Positions 8,318-15,590 are shown, numbered from the stretch's first letter. The stretch: 36,801 bases of DNA from Pseudomonadota bacterium (GCA_021777555.1 JAJYDK010000039.1:1-36801), one strand, 5' to 3'. Program-made: numbers and translations. Notes: generated by a model from the sequence alone, not told the origin.

Positions 8318-8370
8318 GGGAGATGGCATGCCTCCCCTAAATGTCGCGACAGCGGCTGATGATGCCTGCA
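8318..8370 (+). promoter_or_regulatory. fluoride riboswitch (crcB RNA) upstream of the P-loop ATPase
   Basis: The plus strand shows GGGAGATGGCATGCCTCCC, a linker with the hairpin TGTC-GC-GACA, and CTGATGATGCCTG, the same conserved framework and GGCAT/ATGCC pseudoknot as the other two aptamers. It faces the minus-strand copy head to head, 102 bp apart. A short hairpin CGGGA-GTGT-TCCCG (8372-8385) follows and may be part of the expression platform before the ribosome binding site AGGTGG. Confidence 0.92.
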
Positions 8371-8408
8371 GCGGGAGTGTTCCCGGGCGAAAGCGAGCAG
8401 GTGGACTC

Positions 8409-9245
8409 ATGCACCCCCATTTATCGGAATGGACCACGCAACTGACGCGGCGGCTGTTGCAGGGCGAGCACTTGACGCTGTGCGGTCCGCGTGGCAGCGG
8501 CAAGTCCACGGTGCTCTTGCAGGTGCAATCGCGGTTAGGAGCCGCCGCTATCCCCTGCGCATACTCGATTTCCACGGCGACTCTCGATGACATCACTCAG
8601 ACCTTGGAGCGTGCCTACCCAGGGGTGGATACGCGTGAGGTCGGCCGTCGCACCGCCCGCTTTCGGCTGTGGAATGCCGCGGATCGCCGGGCGGGTGTAC
8701 TGCTGCTCGATCACTTCCACTGCAACGGCAGCGCAATGGTGTCCTTCCTGCGGAGACTTCACGGCAAGATCGCGGGAGTGTTGACGGCAGTTGACGTCGA
8801 CGATGAGAGAGAGCGCAACCGGATGCGACCGTGGCGCTATGGCGCGATGTCCGTGCGCATGCCACTGGCAACGGCGATGCAGCTTCGTCGTCTGCTGGAC
8901 GAGCGGTGCAGGTGTCTCCGGTTGCCGCCATTCGAGGCGCAGGCCGCGCACAAGCTGGTCGAAGCGGCACGCGGCCGGCCAGGTTGGATCGTGATGTGCA
9001 CTGACCTTGCGCGGGATTCCCGCTATTGGTGCAAGCACGGGCCCTTGGTGAGCGTGATGTGCGTTGATGCCGAAGCCGCCGTGCGCTACGAGGCGCTCGG
9101 CATGCTTCGCCCGATTTCGGCGGCCCACGTGGAAGAGTTCCAGCGCGGCAATGTTGCAGGGGCGCCCGCACCGTCGGACCGGGCACGCCGGTTCAGCGGC
9201 ATCAGCAGTCGCCCGCGGTCGGTGGATCCGACGCATCGGGGTTGA
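8409..9245 (+). CDS. fluoride-riboswitch-linked P-loop ATPase, unknown function
   Basis: This 278-aa protein has a clear Walker A motif, GPRGSGKS (residues 26-33), and a likely Walker B in GVLLLDHF (about residue 95). No signal peptide or membrane helix is apparent. The C-terminal half has a WIVMCTDLARDSRYW region and I do not recognise a named family. It resembles small AAA/STAND-type ATPases in general layout. The start is ATG 8409, preceded by AGGTGG at 4 nt. In-frame upstream codons run into the riboswitch and are unlikely to be used. The fluoride aptamer 40 nt upstream indicates a role in fluoride stress. The 3' end overlaps the convergent DUF190 gene by 44 bp. Confidence 0.75.
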   Translation: MHPHLSEWTTQLTRRLLQGEHLTLCGPRGSGKSTVLLQVQSRLGAAAIPCAYSISTATLDDITQTLERAYPGVDTREVGRRTARFRLWNAADRRAGVLLLDHFHCNGSAMVSFLRRLHGKIAGVLTAVDVDDERERNRMRPWRYGAMSVRMPLATAMQLRRLLDERCRCLRLPPFEAQAAHKLVEAARGRPGWIVMCTDLARDSRYWCKHGPLVSVMCVDAEAAVRYEALGMLRPISAAHVEEFQRGNVAGAPAPSDRARRFSGISSRPRSVDPTHRG

Positions 9246-9552
9246 TCACTCCGAAGGACGCCGGTGTGTAGGCATAAAACAGGCGGATCTTCTCCTGATT
9301 CAGCAGGTCGAGAAGTTTCTGAGCTTCCTCCTGTGTCGCAATGAACTCCACTTCCACCGTGAGGTTGCCGGCGAGCTCGAAGAATCGCGCTTCGCGTAAT
9401 ACGTGGTGCCGGCCGAAGCCCGCCATCGCCGTGAACGCAGAGCCGCCGCGCATACCGAGCTTGTTGCCGTGTTCGAGCAGCCATTCCCACACGAGCCGGC
9501 CGTGATGGCGATGATTTTCGTGAACGTAGAAGCGAAAGAATGACCCTTGCAT
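9202..9552 (-). CDS. single-domain DUF190 protein
   Basis: This 116-aa protein spans one complete DUF190 domain: FFRFYVHENHRHHGRLVWEWLLEHGNKLGMRGGSAF aligns with the family pattern of a first strand, a helix and GxxGgTa. AGFGRHHVLREARFFEL and LTVEVEFIATQEEAQKLLDLL follow. DUF190 proteins are PII-like, ferredoxin-fold small proteins often encoded next to crcB, but their molecular role is not established. A three-domain DUF190 protein is encoded 3 kb away in the crcB operon. This copy is on the opposite strand, with no obvious aptamer of its own, and overlaps the 3' end of the P-loop ATPase gene. Confidence 0.8.
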   Translation of the reverse strand: MQGSFFRFYVHENHRHHGRLVWEWLLEHGNKLGMRGGSAFTAMAGFGRHHVLREARFFELAGNLTVEVEFIATQEEAQKLLDLLNQEKIRLFYAYTPASFGVINPDASDPPTAGDC

Positions 9553-10505
9553 TGCGGGGCGGCCTCTCGGTCGTTGGGCATCGCGGCTTCTTCAGCGTGA
9601 GTCACGCCGCAGAAGGTATCTGCTGTTGCCAGTCGCTCTGCCTGGCCCTCGAATTGTACCCTGGCTGCGAAGTCAAGAGCACCTGGATTGCAGTTACATC
9701 TCGAGGCCGGCCGGCGATATCTGTGCCGCAGGGGATTTATGAGTTCCCGTGACGGCAACCGGCAGCCTCGGCGGCGGTGCATCGGATCAATCCTCCATTG
9801 GCAGCGGGCGCGACTTGTGAGCGGGATCCGCGGCAACATTGGTGAAGGCGACCCGCGTGACCTTGCAATATTCCTCGCCCTCGCGAGGGCGACGCCACGC
9901 GCCAATGACGATGCGCATCGAACGAGCAAGCTCCCGCTCTGACCGGCGAAGAGATTGACCTTGTCATCGGCCAATACTCGCTGCAGAACGCTCGCGCGGT
10001 CGGCGATCGTAGCCGCTCGTCCCTTCGCGCGGCGCGACACGTGTACCGCCTTTTGCCTCATCCCGCGACTCCTCGTTTGCGATTGAAGCTGCGCGATCAC
10101 TCGTTCGTGCAAGTAATAGGCGGCGCTCGGAACGAGAGCTAAGCCGGAGAAGGCACGCTCGATCAGGTCCAAGTGCACGCGTGCAGAATCCGTCGGCGTT
10201 TCGAGTGATGCACCGCTCAGAGAGTCGAAGACGTGTGCGTCGACGCGACGGGGTGGGTCGCCGCGACGACCAGAGGGTTGCAGCGTGCCTTCAAGTGCCC
10301 AGCCGAGCTACGTCAAGCGCCGGGGTGCGCAGCTGCACGCAGAGCCGAACTGCCCCATGAAATAGCGTCTCTGCGTCACCGCGAAGAGCGAGTGAGCGCG
10401 ATCTCCGCCGCGCGCAGGGGCCGCATCTCCGCAGTGAACGGCGAGCCGAACCGCGCCGATGCGCCCCCGTCTCATTGATGCCGAACGGAATTCACACGCA
10501 GGCGC
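9553..10505. other. decayed intergenic region
   Basis: About 950 bp without an intact gene. Open frames are present in several phases, but none has a ribosome binding site and recognisable composition together. The only recognisable trace is a short minus-strand thioesterase-like tail (9787-9945). The region looks like eroded coding DNA between two fluoride-regulated units. Confidence 0.5.
9787..9945 (-). pseudogene. possible remnant of an acyl-CoA thioesterase (YciA-like) C-terminus
   Basis: A minus-strand frame reads WRRPREGEEYCKVTR and then VAFTNVAADPAHKSRPLP before a stop. This resembles the end of hot-dog acyl-CoA thioesterases (T.a.FtfVAvD..gkpRplP). No matching N-terminal NHxGTLFGG motif is found in any frame upstream, so only a fragment remains. 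The similarity is short and judged by eye. Confidence 0.35.
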
Positions 10506-10534
10506 TTGCCGTTCGTGCGGCATATCCGTATATT
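10506..10534 (+). promoter_or_regulatory. sigma70-type promoter of the crcB operon
   Basis: TTGCCG (10506-10511) and TATATT (10529-10534) are separated by 17 nt. Transcription would start near 10541, just before the aptamer at 10543. The -10 box and spacing equal those of the Hyf/Ehr promoter. Confidence 0.65.
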
Positions 10535-10542
10535 TCACACGA

Positions 10543-10600
10543 GGGAGATGGCATTCCTCCCGCCAAAAAAACCGCCGGCAACCGGCTGATGATGCCTATC
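10543..10600 (+). promoter_or_regulatory. fluoride riboswitch (crcB RNA) of the crcB operon
   Basis: The aptamer reads GGGAGATGGCATTCCTCC, a linker with AAACC, the stem GCCGG-CAA-CCGGC and CTGATGATGCCTA. The GGCAT/ATGCC pseudoknot can form. This copy is the closest of the three to the Pseudomonas syringae aptamer as I recall it. Downstream, GTCTCCCA/TGGGAGAC (10608-10633) forms a perfect 8-bp hairpin. Its 5' arm TCTCCC could alternatively pair with GGGAGA at the start of the aptamer, giving a plausible two-state switch. Confidence 0.95.
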
Positions 10601-10607
10601 AGATGTC

Positions 10608-10633
10608 GTCTCCCATAGAGTTACGTGGGAGAC
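10608..10633 (+). promoter_or_regulatory. riboswitch expression-platform hairpin
   Basis: GTCTCCCA, a 10-nt loop and TGGGAGAC form a perfect hairpin eight bases after the aptamer. There is no U-tract after it; instead the ribosome binding site GGAGG (10639-10643) follows six bases later. Translational control is more likely than termination. Confidence 0.55.
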
Positions 10634-10650
10634 ACTTTGGAGGTATGCCG

Positions 10651-10782
10651 ATGCCGGAACTGTCTCAAATCCGATGTCACCCTTGTGTCGTCCTCCCGGG
10701 CGATGGGATTGACGCAAAGGCTGCGAGGCTTCGTACTGCTCGGATGAAGGCGTCCCGCCTTCCGCGGGAGCGAAGCGCATGA
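10651..10782 (+). CDS. 43-aa ORF directly after the fluoride riboswitch
   Basis: The ORF has GGAGG (10639-10643) at 7 nt from ATG 10651. An earlier ATG at 10645 is too close to it. It encodes a basic peptide of 43 aa with no recognised domain. Its stop overlaps the ATG of the ilvD remnant (ATGA), so it would couple translation from the riboswitch to the next gene. It may be a leader peptide, a small protein of its own, or the eroded start of another gene. The good ribosome binding site and overlap are the only support. Confidence 0.4.
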   Translation: MPELSQIRCHPCVVLPGDGIDAKAARLRTARMKASRLPRERSA

Positions 10783-11151
10783 CCCCTTACCGGTCCCGCA
10801 CGACGATTTGCAGCCGCAATATGGCGGGCGCCCATTGGTTGTCGTACGCCACGGGTATGAACGATGAGGATTTCGGCAAGCCGGTCATTGGGATTTCGAA
10901 TTCATGCAATCAATTCGTGGCCGATCACGTGCATTCGCGAGACGTCGGCGGACGGTTCATCGCACAGGAAATCACTGAGGCGGACGGTGTGGCGTGGGAG
11001 TTCAACACCATAGCAGTGCACGATGGAATTACTATGGGGCAAGACAGTGCTTTACAGCCTGCCCTCGCGAGACCTGATCGCCGATTCGGTCGAATACATG
11101 GTCAACGCCCACTGCGCGGATGCGCTGGTGTGCGTTTCCAATTGCGATTAG
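10779..11151 (+). pseudogene. ilvD: truncated and frameshifted dihydroxy-acid dehydratase (ilvD) remnant
   Basis: The first 90 codons read as the N-terminus of Ilv[44 protein letters not shown]. Near 11050 the frame shifts. The continuation [33 protein letters not shown] is read in another phase and then hits a stop at 11149-11151. The normal protein is over 550 aa, so fewer than a quarter of the residues remain, and several conserved positions in the THGRNMAGAR region are altered. IlvD is a Fe-S enzyme of branched-chain amino-acid synthesis. I recall ilvD as one of the gene classes found under fluoride riboswitches, which fits its place in this operon. Confidence 0.88.
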
Positions 11152-11268
11152 ATGTGTGTGCCGAGATGAAGTTCTGGTGGCGACGGGACCGGCGGCTCGC
11201 GAATCGCTGTGATAACGGATGATGGCTTCCGCTTTTGCCCGGCTTTTCATGTGGAGGACACCGTCGCT

Positions 11269-11748
11269 GTGTCAAATTCGGCCATCAGTTTAGATGCCCG
11301 CGGTGACACTGTTCCTGACGGCACCGCGCCGCCGTCCCGCGCCCGGCTGCTGCCTCGCCTGGATATCCGGGAGGTTACCGCAATCTTCGCCGGTGGCGCG
11401 ATCGGGACGCTGCTTCGAGCCTGGTTGGCGGTGGCTTTCCCGCACTCGCCGACCAGCTGGCCGTGGCCCACGTTCGTGGTCAACATCGTAGCTGCGTTCC
11501 TGCTAGGCTATTTTGTGACTCGGCTGCAAGAGCGGTTGCCTTTGTCGAGCTATCGACGGCCCCTGCTCGGTACCGGCCTTTGCGGCGGGTTGTCGACTTT
11601 CTCGACGATGCAGGTCGAGTTGTTGAAAATGATCGATGCACGCGCGTATGTTCTGGCGGATCTCTACGCGGCGGCGAGCATCGTCTGCGGGTTCGCTGCC
11701 ATTTATGTCGCGACGGCGGTGTCGCGAAGGGTTTGGGTGGGCGCGTGA
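11269..11748 (+). CDS. crcB: CrcB/Fluc fluoride channel subunit 1
   Basis: This 159-aa membrane protein of the CrcB/Fluc family exports fluoride passively across the inner membrane as a dual-topology dimer. Family motifs are [26 protein letters not shown] with its pore Asn, and [15 protein letters not shown] with the phenylalanine-box region. Four membrane helices fit. The start is uncertain: GTG 11269 has GGAGGA ten bases upstream and leaves an N-terminal extension of about 35 residues before the first helix, longer than usual. Its stop overlaps the next crcB gene by 4 bp. Two adjacent non-identical crcB genes usually encode a heterodimer. Confidence 0.93.
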   Translation: MSNSAISLDARGDTVPDGTAPPSRARLLPRLDIREVTAIFAGGAIGTLLRAWLAVAFPHSPTSWPWPTFVVNIVAAFLLGYFVTRLQERLPLSSYRRPLLGTGLCGGLSTFSTMQVELLKMIDARAYVLADLYAAASIVCGFAAIYVATAVSRRVWVGA

Positions 11749-12110
11749 CGGTGCTGGTCTGGGTGGGCGTGGTGCTCATCGGCGGTGCGGGATCAGTGCT
11801 GCGCTTTGTGGTCGACGGTGTGGTGGCGTCGCGTCGGAAGCGAGACTTCCCCTACGGAACGATGGTCATCAACATCAGCGGCGCGCTCGTCCTTGGCCTC
11901 TTGACGGGCTTGGCGCTCAGTGGACGGGCGTCGCTCCTCGCTGGCACCGCTGCGGTCGGGTCCTATACGACTTTCTCGACATGGATGTTTGAATCAGAGC
12001 GGCTCGCCGAAGAGCGCCGGTCCTGGACCGCTGCGGTGAACGTAGTACTCAGTCTCGTTCTCGGCGTCGCGGCAGCGGCCGTCGGGAGGGTGATCGGAGC
12101 TGATTTGTGA
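11745..12110 (+). CDS. crcB: CrcB/Fluc fluoride channel subunit 2
   Basis: This 121-aa second Fluc subunit starts at a GTG that overlaps the stop of the first crcB gene (GTGA). Motifs are [29 protein letters not shown] and [16 protein letters not shown]. The two subunits differ enough that they probably pair as a heterodimer with each in one fixed orientation. Coupled translation would give equal amounts. The stop in turn overlaps the DUF190 gene by 4 bp. Confidence 0.93.
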   Translation: MTVLVWVGVVLIGGAGSVLRFVVDGVVASRRKRDFPYGTMVINISGALVLGLLTGLALSGRASLLAGTAAVGSYTTFSTWMFESERLAEERRSWTAAVNVVLSLVLGVAAAAVGRVIGADL

Positions 12111-13183
12111 ACGAGGACTGCCTCAAACTGACGTGCTATTTTGGCGAACGCCACCGCAGCGCCGGCCGGTTTGTCGCGGATCGCCTATTGGACATCTACG
12201 GTCGCAACGAGATTGCCTCGAGCATCATGCTGCGCGGTGTGGAGGGGTTCGGGCTGAAGCATCATTTGCGCAGCGATAGTTCGCTGACGCTGTCGGAGGA
12301 TCTGCCCGCGGTCGCGATTGCCGTGGATTCGCGAGCGCGCATCGAATCAATCCTCGACGAAGTCGCCGGCATCGAGAACGTCGGCCTGGTGACGCTAGAG
12401 CGGGCGCGACTGATACAAGGTGACATCGGGCCGATTTCACTGCCAGAGAGTCTGCACGAAGCAACCAAGCTGACCGTTTACCTCGGGCGTCAAGAACGCA
12501 CCTACCGGGTACCGGCCTACGTTGGCGTGTGCGAGCTGCTGCACCGTCGAGGCATCGCCGGAGCCACGGTGCTGCTCGGGGTCGATGGCACGCGCCACGG
12601 CCAGCGTGAACGCGCCCAGTTTTTCGGCCGCAACGCCGAGGTGCCGATGATGGTCATGGCGATTGGCTCAGGCCCCAGCATCACCCGAGTCTTGCCCGAA
12701 TTGGGTGCGCTGCTGCGCACTCCACTGATCAGCCTGGAGCGGGTGCGTATCTGCAAGCGCGACGGGGAGCTGCTGGAGCGGCCGCACGAGCTGCCCGGAA
12801 CCGACCAACACGGAATGGCGTTGTGGCAGAAGCTGAGCATCATCACCTCGGCGGCGGCCCAGCACGGAGGACAGCCGGTCTACCGTGCGATCACCCGGCA
12901 GCTTCGTGCGACCGGATCAAGCGGGACGACAAGCCTTCGCGGGATTTGGGGCTTTCACGGCGATCACGCTCCACATGGGGATCGGCCGCTGCAGGTGGCA
13001 CGGCACGTGCCCACGCTTACAATCGTGATCGACACACCGGAGCGCACGGCCGCGGCGTTCCCGATTATCGATGCGCTGACTGCCGAACGTGGCTTGATCA
13101 TCAGCGAGATGGTGCCCGCCGTGCACGCGCGCTCCAGCGATCGTCGCCGTGGCGGACTGCGATTGGCCAGCCACCACTACTAG
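12107..13183 (+). CDS. three-domain DUF190 protein
   Basis: This 358-aa protein is made of three DUF190 domains, at about residues 5-105 (LKLTCYFGERHR...VGLVTLERARLI), 118-220 (TKLTVYLGRQER...PLISLERVRICKRDG) and 240-345 (KLSIITSAAAQH...GLIISEMVPAV). Each has the GxxG-turn and GFG/GxHG pattern of the family. The GTG start overlaps the upstream crcB stop (GTGA), so it is translationally tied to the fluoride channel. DUF190 proteins resemble PII signalling proteins in fold; a regulatory or ligand-sensing role in fluoride export is an inference. Confidence 0.9.
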   Translation: MNEDCLKLTCYFGERHRSAGRFVADRLLDIYGRNEIASSIMLRGVEGFGLKHHLRSDSSLTLSEDLPAVAIAVDSRARIESILDEVAGIENVGLVTLERARLIQGDIGPISLPESLHEATKLTVYLGRQERTYRVPAYVGVCELLHRRGIAGATVLLGVDGTRHGQRERAQFFGRNAEVPMMVMAIGSGPSITRVLPELGALLRTPLISLERVRICKRDGELLERPHELPGTDQHGMALWQKLSIITSAAAQHGGQPVYRAITRQLRATGSSGTTSLRGIWGFHGDHAPHGDRPLQVARHVPTLTIVIDTPERTAAAFPIIDALTAERGLIISEMVPAVHARSSDRRRGGLRLASHHY

Positions 13184-13703
13184 GAAGCGGTCCTGATCGT
13201 TGACACGGGCGATGACCTTCCCTTCAAGCGGCCTGCGAGAGAAGTTGATTCTCGCAGCCAACGTTGAGCCGCTCTCCGTGACCAGCAGCCGCGAGTCGTT
13301 AACCAGCGTTCGCGCAGAATCGTAGATCGTCGTCGGTTTCGGCCATCGTCCAATTGACTCGACTGAGCTGCTGCAAGTCTGGTTCTTGATTTTGCTGAGC
13401 GAGAATCACACTAACTGTGAAGGTTCCGTGATCTTCTTGCCGTTTCGGCAACGACCCGAATTGCCCGCTCGGTACGCATGCGTTCGAGAGAGTAAGACGT
13501 TGAGACTCGAGAGAAGATGATGCAGAGGGGCAGGCTTGCCTATGTTTTGTCAGTTTACCACGCCGGTCGCACCCGTCCAGGCCTTCGCATGGCCGCGGAC
13601 GGCCGTGCTCGCACGCGCGCAGAGCCGCGGCCTGGACCGGTGCGCTGCGGCGTGGGGCTTCGTCCTCGGGCAATCCCGCCCGAGATCAAGACGGAGCTCG
13701 CTC
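13184..13703. other. gene-free stretch at the junction of the fluoride locus and the conjugative element
   Basis: About 520 bp with no convincing gene. It holds a hairpin CTGCGAGA/TCTCGCAG (13233-13257) soon after the crcB operon, possibly a transcription end but without a U-tract. This is one candidate for the left boundary of the mobile element, because a RadC-like gene typical of such elements follows. Confidence 0.5.
13233..13257 (+). terminator. possible hairpin terminator after the crcB operon
   Basis: A perfect 8-bp stem CTGCGAGA/TCTCGCAG with a 9-nt loop lies about 50 bp after the DUF190 stop. No poly-U follows, so the call is tentative. Confidence 0.35.
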
Positions 13704-14198
13704 ATGAGCATGCTCAATTCGCTTCTCATCCATGATCACGACCTCGGTACCGTGCGCAAGGCGACGGCCGATGAAATCATCTCAGCCGCCCGCGTCTGCG
13801 TAGCGCACAGAATGCGCCGGGGCGCATCGCTCTCGTCGCCCACCGCGGCTCGGGACTATCTCGTCCTGCACTTCGCTGCGTTGCCGCACGAAGTCTTTTG
13901 CGTGATCTACCTCGACAGCCGACATCGCGTGATCGAGTGCCAGGATCTCTTCCGCGGCACGATCGACAGCGCGAGCGTCCATCCGCGGGAAGTGGTGAAG
14001 GAAGCTCTGAGGCGAAATGCCGCCGCCTGCCTCCTGGCGCACAATCATCCCAGCGGCGTTGCCGAGCCCAGCCCGGCTGACGAGCTGATCACCCGGCAGC
14101 TGAAGGCCGCCTTGCAGCTTGTCGATATCCGGGTGCTCGATCACCTCGTTGTCGCGGGTGCTGGATGTATCAGCTTTGCCGACCGTGGCCTGCTCTGA
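13704..14198 (+). CDS. RadC-like JAMM/MPN domain protein
   Basis: This 164-aa protein of the RadC (DUF2466) family has the JAMM metal-binding motif AHNHPSG..PSPAD (His-x-His and the downstream Asp), and VFCVIYLDSRHRVIE upstream. It lacks the N-terminal helix-hairpin-helix of chromosomal RadC. Short RadC-like proteins of this kind are common cargo of conjugative and integrative elements. I chose ATG 13704 (MSMLNSLL) because the family similarity begins there; an open frame continues to 13536 without recognisable content. Function in vivo is not settled; a zinc metalloprotease or deubiquitinase-like activity follows from the fold only. Confidence 0.88.
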   Translation: MSMLNSLLIHDHDLGTVRKATADEIISAARVCVAHRMRRGASLSSPTAARDYLVLHFAALPHEVFCVIYLDSRHRVIECQDLFRGTIDSASVHPREVVKEALRRNAAACLLAHNHPSGVAEPSPADELITRQLKAALQLVDIRVLDHLVVAGAGCISFADRGLL

Positions 14199-14331
14199 CG
14201 CAACATAATTCCCGGCTCCGGTCTAGGTCGGAGTCGGGATCGTCGGCTTTCATTTGAATCCGTCGGCATGGTCGCGTTTTAACCTCTCGCTCGCGGGGGT
14301 TCTCCGGACATCGGAGGGGCTCTGTCGCCGG

Positions 14332-15165
14332 TCAGCGGGCAGCTGGGCCCGCTACTTCGCTGCCCCAGCCAGCGCCTTCGGTCGCTGCAAGAGGATTGTT
14401 GCCATCCCAATGGTTGGCGATCATGCGGTGTCCGGAGATCGCGTTCGCCTGGTCGGAAAGGAGCCAGAGCAGCGGCGGCACCATGATTGCCGGGTCGAGG
14501 AGCTGGCCTCGGGCACTCTCGGGGAAACCAGCGGGAACCATCCCAGTCAGCGTCGCGCCACCCGGAAGCAGGGCATTGACTGTCACCCCGGTGCCGCGCA
14601 GATCCTCAGCCCAGATTATGGTTTCGGACTCCAGAGCGGCCTTCGACGGGCCATAGGGCGAGAACCCGGTCCGGCGCATGGTCGAGTGACTGATCGAGAC
14701 ATTCACGATGCGGCCCCATCCCGCGCGCAGCATGTGCGGTGTCGCCGCGCGTGCCATCAGGAACGGGCCGTTGACGTTGGTGTCGATCACCATCCGCCAG
14801 GTCTCGGGCTCGACCTCCCAGAATCGGGTCGGTTGGGTCATGAAGGATTCGCTGACGTACCTCATGCCCCGGCCGGCATTGTTCACCAAGATGTCCAGTT
14901 GGCCGAACCGTTCCAGCGCGGCAGTGACGACGCGTTGTGCGTCGACTTCGCGGGTGACGTCGGCGAGAACGGGGATGACCCGGTCGGTGCCTGCTTCGGC
15001 AGCCACGGCGTCAATCTCCGAGCGCTCGCGGGCCGAGGTCGCCACGACTCGGATCCCGGCTCGCGCCAGGCCTAGCGTCATCGCCCGGCCGATGCCGCGT
15101 CCTGCACCGGTGACAATCGCCACGCGACCGGGGTTCGGGGTCTGCGGACCCGCATTCTTCATCAT
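14332..15165 (-). CDS. SDR-family NAD(P)-dependent oxidoreductase
   Basis: This 277-aa classical short-chain dehydrogenase has the nucleotide-binding motif VTGAGRGIGRA (about residues 18-28), NNAG in DILVNNAGRG, the catalytic Ser in SISHS and the YxxxK motif in YGPSK. The substrate cannot be told. The ATG at 15165 has GGAGA upstream, and an in-frame ATG at 15189 is less likely. It lies on the opposite strand to the flanking transfer genes and looks like a passenger gene. Confidence 0.92.
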   Translation of the reverse strand: MMKNAGPQTPNPGRVAIVTGAGRGIGRAMTLGLARAGIRVVATSARERSEIDAVAAEAGTDRVIPVLADVTREVDAQRVVTAALERFGQLDILVNNAGRGMRYVSESFMTQPTRFWEVEPETWRMVIDTNVNGPFLMARAATPHMLRAGWGRIVNVSISHSTMRRTGFSPYGPSKAALESETIIWAEDLRGTGVTVNALLPGGATLTGMVPAGFPESARGQLLDPAIMVPPLLWLLSDQANAISGHRMIANHWDGNNPLAATEGAGWGSEVAGPAAR

Positions 15166-15264
15166 GGTCTCAGCTTCTCCGCCGCCCATAGACTTGGAGA
15201 CAGGGCGCTCTGAGTGCACATACGATCTGCGTACGCCGTGTCCGCCAGCGAAGGCTGGGCTCGC

Positions 15265-15450
15265 CTACTTCCGACCCTTGGTGGGCTTCGGCTCCCGAAG
15301 CACATCGGCGTATTTCGCGAAGAGCAGCTCTAGGGCTTGCCGCAGCAGCCGCGTCTGGGGGATATCCGTCTGCTCCGAGAGCTCCTTGAGCCGGTCGGCC
15401 ATCTCCACAGAGACACCCAGTCCCAATTTTCGGCTGGCGGATCGCACCAC
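15265..15450 (-). CDS. ribbon-helix-helix DNA-binding protein
   Basis: This 61-aa protein has the pattern of a CopG/Arc-type ribbon-helix-helix: the strand LGVSVEMAD, then helices RLKELSEQT and QTRLLRQALELLFAKYADVL. It ends in a basic tail. An 18-bp perfect palindrome lies 14 bp upstream of its start, so it probably represses its own promoter. It may also regulate the divergent genes from 15591. Confidence 0.78.
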   Translation of the reverse strand: MVRSASRKLGLGVSVEMADRLKELSEQTDIPQTRLLRQALELLFAKYADVLREPKPTKGRK

Positions 15451-15463
15451 GGTATTCCCAAAT

Positions 15464-15481
15464 GTCTAGCAATTGCTAGAC
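15464..15481. promoter_or_regulatory. 18-bp palindromic operator
   Basis: GTCTAGCAATTGCTAGAC is a perfect palindrome. A further half site, TCTAGCAA, lies at about 15515, and a second inverted repeat GAGTA-GTG-TACTC lies at 15497-15509. The location between the RHH gene and a divergent gene pair is typical of an autoregulatory operator. Confidence 0.65.
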
Positions 15482-15525
15482 GTTGCCTGATTAAGGGAGT
15501 AGTGTACTCGCTTTTCTAGCAAGCG

Positions 15526-15558
15526 GCCCTCGGAGCGGTTGGTACCCGCCCCGAGGGC
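15526..15558 (+). promoter_or_regulatory. long GC-rich leader hairpin
   Basis: GCCCTCGG and CCGAGGGC form a perfect 8-bp stem, extended inside by GCGG/CCGC with a small bulge. It lies 32 bp upstream of the start of the 15591 gene. It could act as an attenuator, a terminator or a structured 5' end. No U-tract follows. Confidence 0.45.
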
Positions 15559-15590
15559 CTGCCACAACCACGTATCAGAGGTACGCAGTC

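Noticed and set aside
8197-8336. Inverted repeat pair first taken for ends of a small mobile element
   Set aside because: The repeats are the conserved hairpins of two fluoride aptamers with full downstream aptamer sequence, and the third copy at 10543 confirms this.
7035-8408. Long upstream extension of the P-loop ATPase frame
   Set aside because: It is antisense to the HyfC-like gene and then runs through the riboswitch; the real start after the aptamer has its own ribosome binding site.
9300-10178. 292-aa minus-strand ORF in the decayed region
   Set aside because: Its last third is a shadow of the DUF190 gene, and the rest has no ribosome binding site or recognisable domain.
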